Shown here piece after piece: positions 25,091-39,100 of a stretch of DNA of 64,000 nt. Each line of letters starts with the position of its first letter. Positions within the stretch are counted from its first letter, which is position 1. This DNA is from Sphagnum compactum (Eukaryota; Bryophyta; Sphagnopsida; Sphagnales), in assembly GCA_965153455.1 (NCBI GenBank), contig OZ234495.1, positions 1,798,001 through 1,862,000 of the forward strand, written 5' to 3'. The notes beneath the pieces were generated by a model that saw only the letters and a list, made by a program, of their open reading frames with translations, was not told the DNA's origin and made no database searches. The position numbers and the translations under genes were made by a program.

Positions 25091-28000
25091 GTCACAATCG
25101 AACGGAAGAAAATTGAGTCTCTTCAATTTACGACCTGATCATTTCAAGTTTAACGAACATATCTAGTTTCGTGCAGGAAAGGCATCGTCTTGAGGGGCTT
25201 CACAGGTTTGAGCCTCTGTGACCAAGGGCAGATCCCCAGTGAAAGGGGTGGGAACATGTGAAGCAAGGAAGGGGTCCCTTCCCTTGTATACAGCATTTGT
25301 AAAAAAAGGAAGGCAGTTAACTCACTCTTCCAGCATGGAGAGTGGGTTACACTCTCTTTGATGAACGTGGTGGGGGGCAAGTTCATGGGATTAAGCCCAC
25401 TTAAAACACAAAAGCATTTTTTTAAAATGCTTTATGAATATATAAGCAATATCACAATTGCAGCTCTTTTCTTCCTTTTTATTTTGGTGTGAGCAGAGTG
25501 ATTCTGTGCAGGCATTAAATTTTATGCTTTCAATGCCCTTCAATGGTGTCTAGCCCTTGGACAGTGGCTGAAGGGCAAAATATTGTGGGACCCTTCAGAT
25601 GTGAAAGGCAACATTTTGTTGAATCATTCAATTTGAAGGGCACTTGTTGAAAAATTTAAATTCACTTAATTTAATAAGAATACCAGGAGAGGTTATTTAA
25701 TACTTGATATGATGTTTTAGCATGCATTATCACTTGTGGGGCTTGCTCCAATTTCTGGACTGTGAGGGAATATAATTTCTTCTAAAAGATGCGAAAGAGA
25801 GGAGGGTCCTTGAAGATTTGTAGATGCTAGTACATGTTTTCAATGCTTGAAAAAAATACAGCTTCTACAAGATATGTAGCTTTTTCTTATGTATTCATTT
25901 ATCTTTAAGAAAGGCTTAGAAATTAAGTAACTTTTGATCAGCCTTCAACCCTTAAGAGCCCAAGCCCTTTTGACAATCATTTTATCTCTATTCAAAGCCT
26001 TTCTTAGGAATTTGATCCAATTTACTCATACACAAATATGATTACAACTCATAAAAATATCATTGAAAATCAAGCAAGCGGTGATGATATATCAAAATTA
26101 GATTGAGCTCTCATCAAGTGCTACCCAAAGTTGGAGCTTAAAGTTTCGCTAACCAAATAAAGACTTTTTGTATGACAATAATGCATGCATTCGAATATGA
26201 CACTCACAATGACTGAATAAGGTACTCATAAAATAGAATTCAAGCCAAAATGTGGTTTCTCAAATAAGAATAAAACCTTCCAATTTTAAAATGTGAATAT
26301 GAAGATCCTTGAAATAGGGTGGCAACTCCAAAGGGATCCCAATGCTAGAACTCTTGAGTTAAGTGATAACTGAGTTTTGAGAGTTAGCCTCTTGCTACTA
26401 ACCTATGATTCCCATCACTCTCATTGGTGCAATCCCAAGTGTATGGAGCTGGATTCTCCAAATAACTAGCTAGAGGCCCAATGCATGCACTTATTTATCA
26501 GAATTTTATCCAAATCTTTTTACAAATTCCAGATATGAAAGCTCCCAGAAAGCCCCATAAAACCACCAAAATAAAACTAAAAAATATTTAAATTATTATC
26601 ACCCACATCCATTTGAATTTTTTCTAAAGAAAACATTTTTGTATTATCCCGGATTTAGGGACTAGTGTATTTCCAAAGGAAGGCCATGCTTCTTTGTTTT
26701 GCTTTCATGAAGGACCAACCAACGAAGAGCCTTTAAATTGTAAAGGGCATTTTAGTGGTTAGTCTTTCAATGTGAAGGGATGATGTTCTTGGAGCAGTCT
26801 TTCACATGTGAAGGGATGATGTTCTTGGAGCAGTCTTTCACATGTGAAGGGCACGTGGGCCCTACAGCTTTAAGGCCTAATTGTGTGGCCATTGTGCTCA
26901 AGCCTCTTGAAACACCAAGAAGACAAATACCTAGTATCCACCTTTTCAGGGCCCTAACTAATATGCTATTGGCTCCCCATTGTAACTCCTGTCACGTGCT
27001 GACACACATTGGCTCTCCACCATAACTGCTGCTCCTGGAAAATCGATTATGTCCAGTAACAGACTTGAAGCCACCAGCTACGGCATATAATCTTGCCGCC
27101 TTCACAGCTTGATTGTATGCAGTAACTGATGGCCTCTCGCTGGATACCTATTCGATAACCATCCCTCATGAGAGACTTCTTGATGCTCTGATCGGCTGTC
27201 AAGTTGTGAGTTACAACCTTCGAGTTAGCACAAGGTATCACTTGGGCTCTCATTGGCCACATGATTTTGTAACCTTTGGCTACTTGGATGAAGATTTCAT
27301 CACCATGCGCTCTCTGCATAGATGAAAAGAGGGCATCTCAATTCTCACAATGGATGGTTATGTCTGGTTCACCTGTACACTCTCCCCAGTTGCTAGTCCA
27401 TAAAATGCTAGATGCACCCAAGAACTTTGAGCTCACCTAGGTGGATCTTTGGCCATTATTGGTATGTGAGGAGAAAAACAATCAAAGTACAGGTGAACTT
27501 AAGAAAGCTGGATGCTAATAGCATGTCCACTATTGATCCACAGCAGAAAAAAGGGCCTGTATACTGGGTTGTGGATGAAGTATACTTGGCACACTACATA
27601 TTGTGAAACTCAGTTTGGGCCTGTAAATGTGAAGACTATACAGTGCTCCCTAAGAGGGTCTGTCAAAGGAAATGACTTTTTTTTATTAGCGCAGGATGTA
27701 ATATTTAAATAGTCTCTCGCTCTATTTTGTAAACTGAAGTTTGACTGAGAGACATTCACCTTGTAGGGCACATAGCATAATTTAAATGAAAAACGAGAGA
27801 GCATGAGTGCCATGTACAGAATGGCGTGTAGTCTTGGAAAATCAAACTAGCCATGCATTTTCCGAAGTGATATTCCTGCTTGTAATCATGCAATGTCATG
27901 AGTTTGAAGTCATGGCGCACATTCCTGACTCTTTGCTGCAAGCAATCTAAAACAGTGGTTCACTGTTTGTGGTTCACTATTTTGAGTCCCATGGCCGCTT

Positions 28001-29300
28001 CTTTCTTATTCTGTGCAAATGGTGTAAGTGCAGTTTGGTTTTCCATATGCACACAACCTTCTTTCGGCTGCCCAAAATACTGTCTTCTGGGGTAGAAATT
28101 TTTAATGTGATCTGCCCAGGACCAGACGGTGGCTTTCTGAAATTTGTCAACATCGTGCGTGCCCACGAACTAGCAACTTACGCTTACCAAGTGCACAAGG
28201 CGGTACTTCTGCCAACAAATCTCTCATAAAACAAAATGCATTGGACGTAATGATAATAATTCAGGTGCCAGTACCATAGTAACTTTGCAGCCTTGACATA
28301 TTTATGTTGATTAATTTTTTCATTTTTCATTTCAACAAATAGAATATTCTTGAAAATTCCATAGTTTCTTCATACTCTTTTAATTAGGAATAATATAATT
28401 TAGTGTCAAAGCTGCCAAGGTAGTAGGCAGGGTTTTGCTTTACAATTTTGTGGTTTTGAATGTTTGGCAATTTGTTTTAGCAAAATTAGTTGAATTTACA
28501 CTTTAAAGAACGAAAATTTCCAAACTTTTCCTGAAATCATTTGTCACCAAGTACCAAAATTCTGCCACCAAAAAAAACCCCGGTAGTAAGGTATTCACTC
28601 AAAATCCAGGTTAAAATCTGCCAATATGTGACAAAAACAAATTGGCATCATCGAACATGACTCATGAGTTGTGGACATGACCAAAATTTGACAGTAGCTG
28701 AAAAGTGTAAGCCTTTGTTTTGCCCATTTCCAGTACAGAGATTTGCCCCTGAATATTGAATATTTGTTTCAGAACCAAATTGCCACTTTCCTTATTGCCA
28801 AACAAAAGTATTTTATAACATGACATGTTCTTGCGATAACTGCTCTGTCATGTTTCTCTTAAGTTTGATCAAAGTTGTTCAACAATTGTGGGTGAGATCA
28901 AATGCAGAAGGCAAAACATCCCTTGCATCTGAACATCTACACCACAGGACAATTTGTAGCTGAAAATGTGTTGGTAATGAAGATGGAGTGCAAAATACAA
29001 ACACAATTGCAACTAAACAAGAAGACAACTTGAAGTGAATTCACTGTACAGACATGAATGACTGTTCTACTATGAAAAGATTTCAATACAGTTATAGTTA
29101 ACCAGCATGAAGTCAAATAGCCCAAGTTGTTATGAGTCATGCCCTCTGGGCACATGGTTGTGAGTTCAATTCACCATTAGGTCAACCTAATCATAACTGG
29201 TCATTTGGTACATCAACCATTAGAATAAAGTCTTGGTGTGACCTAAAAGAAACCCTAAAGTGAAAGAAAGGAAAAAGGTGGCAGACTTCATTCAGCATTG
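25091..29300. other. Unassigned stretch with transposon-like fragments
   Basis: The region from 25.4 to 26.7 kb is AT-rich with no gene. From 27.0 to 28.25 kb GC is higher and several open stretches of 60-90 codons occur on both strands (for example 27047-27319 minus and 27969-28229 plus), but I recognise no domain. The region may be an old gene or transposon remnant. From 28.25 to 29.3 kb it is AT-rich and empty. Confidence 0.4.
26771..26850. repeat. Perfect 36-bp tandem duplication
   Basis: The unit starting TGTGAAGGGATGATGTTCTT and ending GGAGCAGTCTTTCACA occurs twice without mismatch, followed by a partial third start (TGTGAAGGG). Identity is complete, so the duplication is recent. Confidence 0.85.
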
Positions 29301-32165
29301 GATGGCTACGGTAATCATGCAATAACGTGTGTTTCGTGTTTTTGTTTGTATTGTTTTATGTCTCTGATGCGTGCATTCATAGGAGGAGCTAAATTGTGGG
29401 AATTCGGTCTAGTATGTTTATGATAAGCTTACCGGCTTATCAACATTGTTTTTTTGTTCTTCATGGAGCGGTTTATAAGATTGGCTATGGAGATTTGGTG
29501 ATGGATGGAACATGGGCTATTTAAGAGCTGATTTCGGTGCAAGGACACGAAGAACCAAAGCTAAATTGGCAGGGTTTGCTAGTATTGTGGTTTTAGTATT
29601 CTGCTGTTTTTTTTTTTTTCAAGAGGCACTCCTGAGAAGAATGCTTGTGTTGTGATCCCGGTCTTCCAATTTCTTCCACTGCGTTGTAAGACTAGGGTTT
29701 TAGAAATGTTCATGGATTGGTGGTGGAGATGATGCAGAATCATAAGGGATTCGTTGAGGGGTTTTTGATGGCAATGTTTAAGAGAGGCTAGGCGTAAACA
29801 ATTTCATCTTGGGAAACAAATTGGGCTAAATTAAGGGAGTGAGTACCTTTGTTGGCATTCCGAGAAGGGATTTCAAGAAAGTTCCATTCTAAAATTTGGG
29901 TTGCAATTGGGATATTTAATGGATATGGGACTTGGTTGAGATCTTGATCTTGTGAAAACTCTAGGGAATTTTTTGTTAATGTTGGGGATGAAAGCTTGCC
30001 ATAAAAACTCATGTGGTCACTCAATGAAAAGGATTCTAGAAAGATTTTAATCCACCTAAGTTTTTAACATTTTATCCTAACAAGTAACAAGTAGTTAATG
30101 TAAGGAATCAAGGAGTTTGAAATATACTAGACCTTGATTCAATTTCTTTCTTTTTTGTAATGTAGCACAATGTTTACTTAGTAGAAATTCATTTACCTTT
30201 TCTTTTTGGTATTAGAACTAGTGTGACAAAAATGGGATTATTTAGATGAAATATGTTTCATAAATCATAGTTATGTCTAGTTCCAATGATGAAGAAGTTG
30301 TCACTGATCTCCAAACAATTCATGACCAATAGATAGTTAGAAGTTTCAATAATTGAGCTAGTATTGATGTGCTTCAAATAGGGTTGATAATTTTGAGGGC
30401 TATCGGGTTTGGTGTTTTGTTTGTGATAGGATTCAATCCAACACAAGCTCAAATAGAATACATTGCTATCAAGATTACACATAATGATTTTACATCTAGA
30501 GCTCAAGTTTGGGTAAGAATGTAGGATGGGCCATGTGACTGGCGAACATGTTCACAATTTGAACAGTAGTTCTATTTCTCCACCTATCTTGCATAAAAGT
30601 GTTGGGCATTTGATTGAGAGAACTAAAATATTCCCTAGAATAAAAGACATCTAGATACCCCATTTTGTAAGTTCACTTGATCATTTTGCGCATTTTTTCA
30701 TACCTAGAATAAAAAAGTTGTTTCAGGCAGGAGACAAAATCCTCAAAGTAAAAACATCTAGACTCTCTTCATGTATGGTGTGTTGGAGATTGTGTGGGGA
30801 AACTAACTCCAACTTCAATGGCAATTAGACAATTCAAATGAATAATCCTTCTCATTTTTTCTAGTTGAATTTTAGAACCTTGTTCCTGTGATTAAAGGTG
30901 AACATTAAGAATTCTTTGAATGAGAAATGCATGATGGTGATAAGGGCAAATTATGTTTGGTAAATGATCATGATTTTTAGAAACAGATAGGAATTTTATC
31001 TTGTGATGAAATTACATTTCCCAAGGAACCTAATGTTGGTTCTGTGATTGTTAGAATCACTAGATTTACATCTTTGATTGTAATAGGGTTGATCCTCATG
31101 TGGCTGAAGTTGGGGATTTGGTAATTGGAATCATGCATTCTGGATTTTTCATGAAGGCTACAATTTGGATCAAGACAAGGGTAGGATGAAATGGAAGGTA
31201 GTGTACAATCATTCAAATCCAAGAAACCAAGTTCTTCTACACCATTTCGTGGCCCTTTGGAGATCATTGAACAATAGAGAATCACTAGAGATTTATCTAT
31301 TTTTGTTCCTAGGTCAGGAGATATTTAAAAAAGTAGAATTAGAATCTTGTTTCATCCAATTCTATAAACATGAACTTGACCAAAAATTATGTGTTGGAGA
31401 TAAACTCATTAAGATAATGTTTTCAAGCAAGATATTTTCCATATGTCTTTATGGCAAGTTGGATGGGAATTTGTTGGCAAAAATGACTTTAGTTTTAAGA
31501 TTAGAATTAAAGATAATAAAATTAGGGTTATTAGATCAAAAAAGAAACATGAAGTACCTAAAGCTAATGACTTGAGACAAATATATCCATTATAGAAGGT
31601 TTGTTTTGGGTTAGTCACAAATGACCAGTCCCAAAAGTATGGATGAACTATTTTGGGGGAAGGATTTAAAGGGTGTTTTTTATCAGGCTAAAAGACTACA
31701 GATGGCAACAAAGGTTTAGGAATATGATGAGGACAAACTATTCAAGATCACCAGGCTTAACCTCCGAGGTAAAACAAAAGATTGGTATAGAAGGTTAAAT
31801 TATGCACCTCTTGATTGGCAAATTTTATAGATTCTAATGATGGAAAAATATGGGGTGTATGATGGGGAGGAGTTGAGAATGAAAATGGATGCCATTAGGC
31901 AAGAACTATGACAACGAGTTCAACTATATTATGATAGGCTAGAGCGATTATTCGTGAGGGGGTTAAAAATTTACGTAGAAAGAATAATAAGGTTTTAGCT
32001 CATCTCATGTTAGAAATTAGGAAATTGTGTGTGGTGCATACATATGCTAACATGGATGAGTTGTTGGTAGCAACCATTGAGGTTGAAAAAGTGCTCGGAG
32101 AAATATGGGAAACCCCTTATAAACCTTTAAAGGTAAATGACCTAGAACCCAAAGGGTTCTACACA
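29301..32165 (+). mobile_element. Degraded LTR retrotransposon, 5' half (LTR-like, PBS, gag region)
   Basis: A primer-binding-site-like TGGTATTAGAAC at 30207-30218 differs from the common tRNA-iMet PBS TGGTATCAGAGC by one C-to-T and one G-to-A change. The upstream sequence (about 29.3-30.2 kb) has LTR-like features, including a TATA-like GGCTATTTAAG near 29516. After the PBS an ATG opens at 30272 (MSSSNDEEVV...), soon broken by stops. A gag remnant follows at 31681-32150. No pol was seen. LTR limits are inferred. Confidence 0.6.
31681..32150 (+). pseudogene. Ty3-type retrotransposon gag (broken)
   Basis: The plus-strand frame reads EYDEDKLFKITRLNLRGK, then KTKDWYRRLNYAPLDW, then EKYGVYDGEELRMKMDAIRQ and LYYDRLERLFVRG, with TAG/TGA stops in between. 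After a frameshift near 31965 it continues as LMLEIRKLCVVHTYANMDEL and IEVEKVLGEI. The order (helix, D-W-Y/W-R motif, then Y-x-R-L-x-R-L-F) is that of plant retrotransposon gag (PF03732-like). Three stops and one frameshift show it is dead. Confidence 0.75.
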
Positions 32166-32180
32166 TTGTATACTATAACT

Positions 32181-33180
32181 CTAGTCCATAATTGCCTTAG
32201 CTAACTCTTCAACCAATAGATATAAATAAATATCAAAGTTGGAAGATGTGATAGATTCCTTCCTTGAAATCAGTGTTGTCAACATGATGAAAAATTTCTT
32301 GGTTGTTAACCAAGGAAGTAAATTGTAATTCAACAACATGACAAACCATGTTGACCATGTTGAATGAATCAATTTGTATGGGTTGACACCATTAATATCA
32401 AGTGCAAGTTGCACATTTCGTGGATTTGCTACAAAATTAGAAAACTTTTGTTGAATGTGTTTCCAAGCCTTTGAGTCACATGGTTTTGACAAGGCCATCT
32501 AGACTACTATTCTATGAGTGCCACAATATTAACTCAAACATTGTAGGTGTCCTAAACAACCTTTGAAGTCTAGGGATTACAAGAAAATGTCGAAACACTT
32601 TCATAATCAATACCTTGTTTACCACGTCCTTGTAATGAGGAGACCCACGTTTTGGACAATTGATATCGTCTCTACGATTCCCCTGAAACAAGACACAACC
32701 TTTAGGACATGCATGAATATTCTCATAATTTAATCCAAGCTTTTGTGTCAAAGCCTTTGTAGCATAGTAATTGGTGGGCAAACAATTAGGTTCAAGAAGT
32801 AAATGATGTTGTAAAAGTGCAAAGAGCTCACCTACAAATCTATTGGTGACTCCATGTACCGTACAAAGGTTCATAAGAAGTATTGATGCTGCCAATTTTG
32901 TACACTTGGAGCCGACATACAATTCTTTCATTGCATCCTCCAAAGCCACTAGATCAAAACTATGCTCTTGCTAAACATCCTCAAAAAATGCATCTCCCTA
33001 TGGTTGTTGTCCTTTGTTATCAAATGGAACTTCTCCATCACCATCTTTGTCACCTTCATTTGCTTCTTGTTGTAGTCCATTAGCTACCCTAAAAACATCT
33101 TCCACAACATCCACCACTTTGTCTTCAAGTGAGACAAGATTATCTAGTTGATGGAATGCACTAGCTACCATAGCTTGCAT
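32181..33180 (-). pseudogene. CACTA (En/Spm, TNP2-type) transposase, N-terminal half, decayed
   Basis: Reading from 33180 downward there is an N-terminal MVASAF-type start. It is followed by LLMNLCTVHGVTNRFVGELF, the zinc-like segment ENIHACPKGCVLFQGN and IPRLQRLFRTPTM. After a break comes the Transposase_21 segment DSKAWKHIQQKFSNF, NPRNVQLALDINGVNPY and FDIYLYLLVEEL. These are hallmark words of plant TNP2 transposases (PF02992). A frameshift near 32500 and several stops inactivate it. The C-terminal half is missing; the gag remnant lies directly downstream in the opposite orientation, so the element is truncated or rearranged. Similar in layout to the copy at 55.85-59.47 kb. Confidence 0.85.
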
Positions 33181-36100
33181 ATCAATACTAGAATCAAAAG
33201 GTTGGGTCTATTGTTCTATTGGTTTTCTAATCCGATTAAAAGCCACTCCTGATCACAAAAATAATGTGAGACAAAAATTGGCGTAGTAAACATTGATCTT
33301 AGATTATGTATAATTGTGTTCATAGAGCATTCAAGACCAAATCATTTGAATTTGGTCCTGCTGTATCACCTGCTCACCAAAACCTTCACTGAAATTATGT
33401 TTCCCTAATTGGAAAGGTTGTCAATGGGCACTTTTCACAAGTTGATTGTGTGGCTTGGGCATGGTTTCCAATTCATGGCTGATCAAATTCCAAGCTATGT
33501 TGTTGCAAATGTTGTCCATGTTGGTATTCCAACATAACATCCCTCCCATTTGTTTTCATGATCTTGTTGCACATCTGCAAATTGCAATGAAATTTTTCAA
33601 AATGGAGCTGCAAAGAACAAAATCTAGTTTGAGATTCAAATGCAACTAGGAAGTATAATTATCAATAACAATAGAACTTGTAACAATTAGATTTTTGAGA
33701 ACTTGCCTTGTTGGATGGCAATTATCTAACTTTCCATGTGTGTGTGGTGTATGGAAAAGGCTTTCATGTTGAAGAAAATAGGTGAAGAACCCATGGGGCA
33801 TATATGCTACTATAATCATGATGGAAAATGTTAAGTGTCATAGTCTAATTAATTCGGCCCAAAATAAAACGTCACTTGAAGAAATGGCAATGCACCTTGG
33901 ATGAATGCCATTCTGCATATCAATCCTCACATTCAATTTCAAGCCTTGTGCTCTAAGGTCAAAGCAAGATAAAGTATACCAAAAAAGTAGATGTCTCCAC
34001 TTTAACCTTGTGCTTTTCATATAACTACCATAAAGTAGCATCAAATTAGGTGAAAGTATGTGTCAAGTAACATTAGTTGGCTCTGTTAAGTTTATAAAAA
34101 TCTATTTTAAAGAAAATTAAAGCAAATGAATTTTAAAAGTAGATAAAAAGTACATTTGAAATCGACTTAAAAATATGTGTTCAAACCTACTTTTTGGTTA
34201 GAAAAATAAATGAAATTGATATGTAATAAGTTAGGAAATGAAATTAACATATGTTTTAGCAAGTCATAAAAAAAAAATCTATTTCCTTTTTGTAAGAACC
34301 TACTTGACACCTTCTTGAAACCAAAAGCCCACATTGAAAAGTAGACACCAAAAGTTATTTGTATTTTGAAAACCCTAGTTAAAACCTACTTTTGCAATTT
34401 GAAATATGAAATCAATGCATATCAAGGTAAACATATATCATATTTTGTCATTGAAATGAAAACATTCAATGTTCCAATTTTGACAAGGTAATCAAGTTGT
34501 TCATTTTATCTTGTTTACACCCTCTAGCAAGGGCTACTTGCACTACTTGGTCAAGTTTGGGAGACATTGGTTAGGAGTAGGCAACACCCCGCATAGACAA
34601 ACTTGGCTTCTTTCATAACAAGGCTTGAAAGGACTGGAAAGTGGGGCCAAGTAAGAAGTAAACAATGCAATTTCAAAGGATTTCAAAGAATGGGTAGTCC
34701 ATGACATTGGTGGTCAAGAAGTGAACATTGCTATTAGTGTAGTGCATGCTTAGAAAATTGCTTGTACATAGAGAAAATTATGGAAACAAACATGTATTAT
34801 TATTTTTGTTTAGGTGAAAAGAATAAGGTGTAGTTTTGTACAAGGATGTAAGTGACAAGCATTTGTTGATGTTTTTGTTGAATTGAGGGAAAGCTAAATG
34901 TACCAAAATCTAGACATCCTCCTTGTTGTTATGTTCTTCATGTTTTGCCTTGTATGGAAGTCCTTGTTAAGTAAACAATTATTAGTAATAGAAGGAAACA
35001 ACAAATGTTAAAGGGATAATTTTGATTAATATTTTACAATAAATGTAAGGAATCAAAGAAAATACCTACCAAAGCAGCAAAATGGCTTACCAAGTTATCT
35101 ACCAAAATTGCTTATCAAAATACCAAAATTGATTATTAGGCTTCACATTTTCGACAATTTCAGAGGTCAAATCAACTTTGATTGAGGCAATTAATATGGC
35201 GTTGAAAAGACCTTTTCAAAGGATATAAGATAGACCTTTCAAATGTTCAAATTGAAGTCCATTTGAAAAAGTTACGAGTCTTTGAAATTTTTTGACACCC
35301 AATGATGAGACTGTCTCACAAGTTAGTTATAACTATTCCTAGTTACTTAAGGACAATCAACAATAGTAAAGGGGGTTCTTTTTACAAAGTTCTTGAAGGA
35401 GACTCGGAGGAAAGTAGGGGAAGTGTGTGAATGGTAGGAGAGGGAATAGACTCTTAAAAACTAAAGGTTGTAATTCCATTGGGAGAATGGATTTTCATTA
35501 ATGAAGAACTTACACTTTGAACAAGTGTTTGTAGGAATGGTTTTATGCATTTTTTCCTTATAGTTTTTTGATGTAAAGTTGTTGTTTTGTTGAAAAGTTG
35601 TTTATGTCGGAAATGCATATTCCAAAATCATTGCAATATCTTGGGTCTAAGCTTTGATTGATTAAGCTTTGAAGTTTTTATGAACACCGCTGTTCAATGG
35701 TTTAATGTCCATGTGGCTATCGGTTATTTGTCTTTTTTATGACTTGTTTAAGTGGCTTATGTTTTTAATTTCACTATAGTTAGCTACTATTAAGTGTGGG
35801 CATTGAAAGGAGTATGAAATTGCTCACCATGGCAGTTCTGAATATGGTGTAGAAGGCCATCAATTGGCTCAAAGGGATGTGTGCTCATGTGGCAACAACT
35901 TGGTTGATCTCTGTGAGGATGGCCATGGCTTCTTCAACAATGGTATGTGATGTGATATTTTCCTCACCCTTTTTGACAGCTTCCATTTCATAACCTTCAT
36001 CTCTTCATTCTGTGAAATCCATCTTGAATCACATGACTATGTTGGTCTCAGTGCTAGTGAGGCCATCTATGGTTTACTTCATGGGTCATGTCCCCTATGC

Positions 36101-39100
36101 ATCTACAAAATATCTGCATTGGGCAGGGATGCCAAGACCAATGTAGGAGGGAGACATGATGTAAATATTTTAAGATTTTGATAGAATTGCCATGGAACTA
36201 GATTAGGCCGTCGATCTTTTTTTAAAATTGAATTAGAACGTGAACCAAGGGTGTTATCCCTTTCTTAACAATGTTAAAGGAATAAAACTTTGGAAAATTT
36301 GAAACTTAAAAATTTTGGTAACCATTGGCTTATTAAAATATCAAGGTAATTTATTATATTTAAGACTAATAATAAATAAATTTTATGATTGTGAACTTTT
36401 GAAAATGTTACTAAATGATCAAAAAGGGAATTAACCAATGTTGTGGAGATAACTAGGTACCCATATCCAAGTGTTAAAATCTACCATGATCAATGATTCA
36501 CAAGTAAGGGTTTAGATCAAGTTCATAATATTTAGATCTAGTTAGGTAAGGTTCATGATACCCAAACATTTTGTACTTGAAATTTGAAATTTTCATATCC
36601 CATTTTATGAGTGGCCTTGCCAACTAGGTTCAAGTTTTTTGTAAATAAGTATAACTTTAAAATAAAAGTAAAAGTCTCACCTTAATTTTTTTTACAAGAA
36701 TTTCATTTTATCTAGTTGTACATAATTAACATTATAGAATATTTATCTTGGATTGTGTGGACTAGTTGAACAAACTATTATGAAAAAATAATTCTTTATT
36801 TGTGTATAAATATGGTTCATGGAACCAAACTTGATTTAAAATTAGATTGGGTTCAAATTTTGTTAAAAAATGACTACAATTGAAGGTTTTTAAAATCCCA
36901 AGAATTAGTCTGAAGATCTAATTATGGGTTTCGTCAAAAACCAAAAAATGTTTCAAAATTGGGACCAAAGGTTTCTTTTAAAATAAAAAATAGAATTATG
37001 TTGGTTTCAACTCACCATGAATTCAAAGTTAAAAATAAATTAGGATGGATTTTTATGAACGTCCAATTGTTTGTTTTCTTGGCTTTGTTAAACATTATAC
37101 AAAAAGCCCAAATGAAACATGAAAAATAAACCAAAAAGATTTAATATTTTGAAACATTACCACTTAATTTTTTTGATTTTGAAAAAATTCCACCAAACCC
37201 ACAAATATTCAATCAAATGTGCACATAAGAAATTAGGTGTCCTCAAAATCCCCAACCACTTGTGAATTTTTTTCTTATAGCCATTTTAGGAAAATTACTC
37301 AAGACTTTAAAATATGATACTTTTAAAGTGTATGGCACTTAAGGTCAAAACTAGTGTTTGTTTTTTCAAATTCCTCAAGTAGGTGCATTGGCTAGGTTCC
37401 TCAGCATTAATTAACAGTAAATGGCAACTGTAGTGGACTAGTAGATCTTTTTTGGAAACCGACTTAGTTCTGTCGACCCATAAGAATACACTGTTTAAAT
37501 CTAGCAACTTCTAAGTTGTTTTGGTCAAGATATGGCGAATTGTTTTTTTTAAATCTCAAAAATCCTTTTGTTGGATTTGCTAGCCCTTTTTTTTTTGTTA
37601 CTAGGTTGCGAAAATTCGCCAAAAATAAAACACATGTCAAAACATATGGAAATAATTTTTTTCATCTTTTCATAATTCCATTCAATGACCTCTAAATATC
37701 CATGTTTTGCAAAGTTCATTATCTACATAAACAATTTTGTTCAAAACTTATTTTCACTAAAATATTTTAAAAGGTTTACAATAAAATATGAGAAAAAATG
37801 TTAACATTTACATCATTTAATTTTCTTTTAGTTTAAGACCCAATTTTTAAGGTTCATTGGACTCAAAATACATTAGAAATATGGACTTTTAATGGACTTT
37901 CAATTGTTGTTTTTGGTCCACCATACTTTGTTTTTACCTTCAAATGTTTGATATAAATATGTAATGGACATCCACTTACAGTATTGTGCCAAGCTTGGTG
38001 GAAATGAAATTCACAACTTTAATGATTCCTATAACCATGTGATGTTGATGATTAGATTTTCACTCACATTTCATTATAATATTTTGAAGTGCAATAGAAT
38101 GGATTTGATCAATTTCACTTCAAAATGACTGAAATTACAAGTGGAATTAAATGTAAGATGTTGTAGTGTTAATTATTTGAATATCTTAGTTGCTTTCTAT
38201 GAGCATATTGTGTCAAGAAAAAAAAAAGATTATTTAAGGATAAATAAATAATTGAGTGTTTAGAGAAAAAAAAAGTCCTGATCTAGGTTTAATTTAGGTT
38301 TTCTTACACCCAATAAATGATTCTATACACTAATATAACATGTGCCATTGGTGAGTTGGTAACCCAATTAATTTTCCTTTTCAAGACCATTTTTTGTAAT
38401 TTAGTCGAATTTCCAATGACAAAAACTATTCAAAATTCAATATTTCCTACACCTTAGGTCTAAAATTTCTAACTTGCTTTCATTAAATCCGATCCACTAA
38501 AGGGCTTCCCAACAATATAAAAAGTAAGAGCAAATTTCCCTAAATTGTTTTGTTTTGATTTAAATGAAAATTTAGTGAAAATTTGTTCAATATTCAATAA
38601 ATTTTCCAATATAGGTTGAAACATTATGAAATCAACTTGATGCACTTGTGCTCATTGAGGGTTTTCCAACTCTGCCAAAAACAAGGGAAACGGTGTTGTG
38701 ATTCGGGAGATCTCAATGTGAAAAACAAACAAACAATCTTCCTTCAAAGATAAATTTAATGTGGCTTGTGAAGTTGGCCCAAATGTGACTCTGTTTCAAA
38801 ATAGGGGAAATTCAACCTCTGAAAATTGTCTTGTAAGATTTAAGATTTAGGGTAAATTAAACCCTAATCACTAAACCCTATATCCAATTTTTGAAGAGTT
38901 AAATATGAGTTGCAAGTGTGACCACATTTTCAACTGATTTTTAATTTTTCATAACCTGATTTTTTATGATTTTTTGAATTTATAATGACAAAAATCACTT
39001 AAAATTTGATAAGTCTAAAACTTATGAAATATTTTCCATTAAATTGTACTCCTTGAATTCTTTCCAATAACACCAAAGGCACATCCCAGAGGAAATTTGA

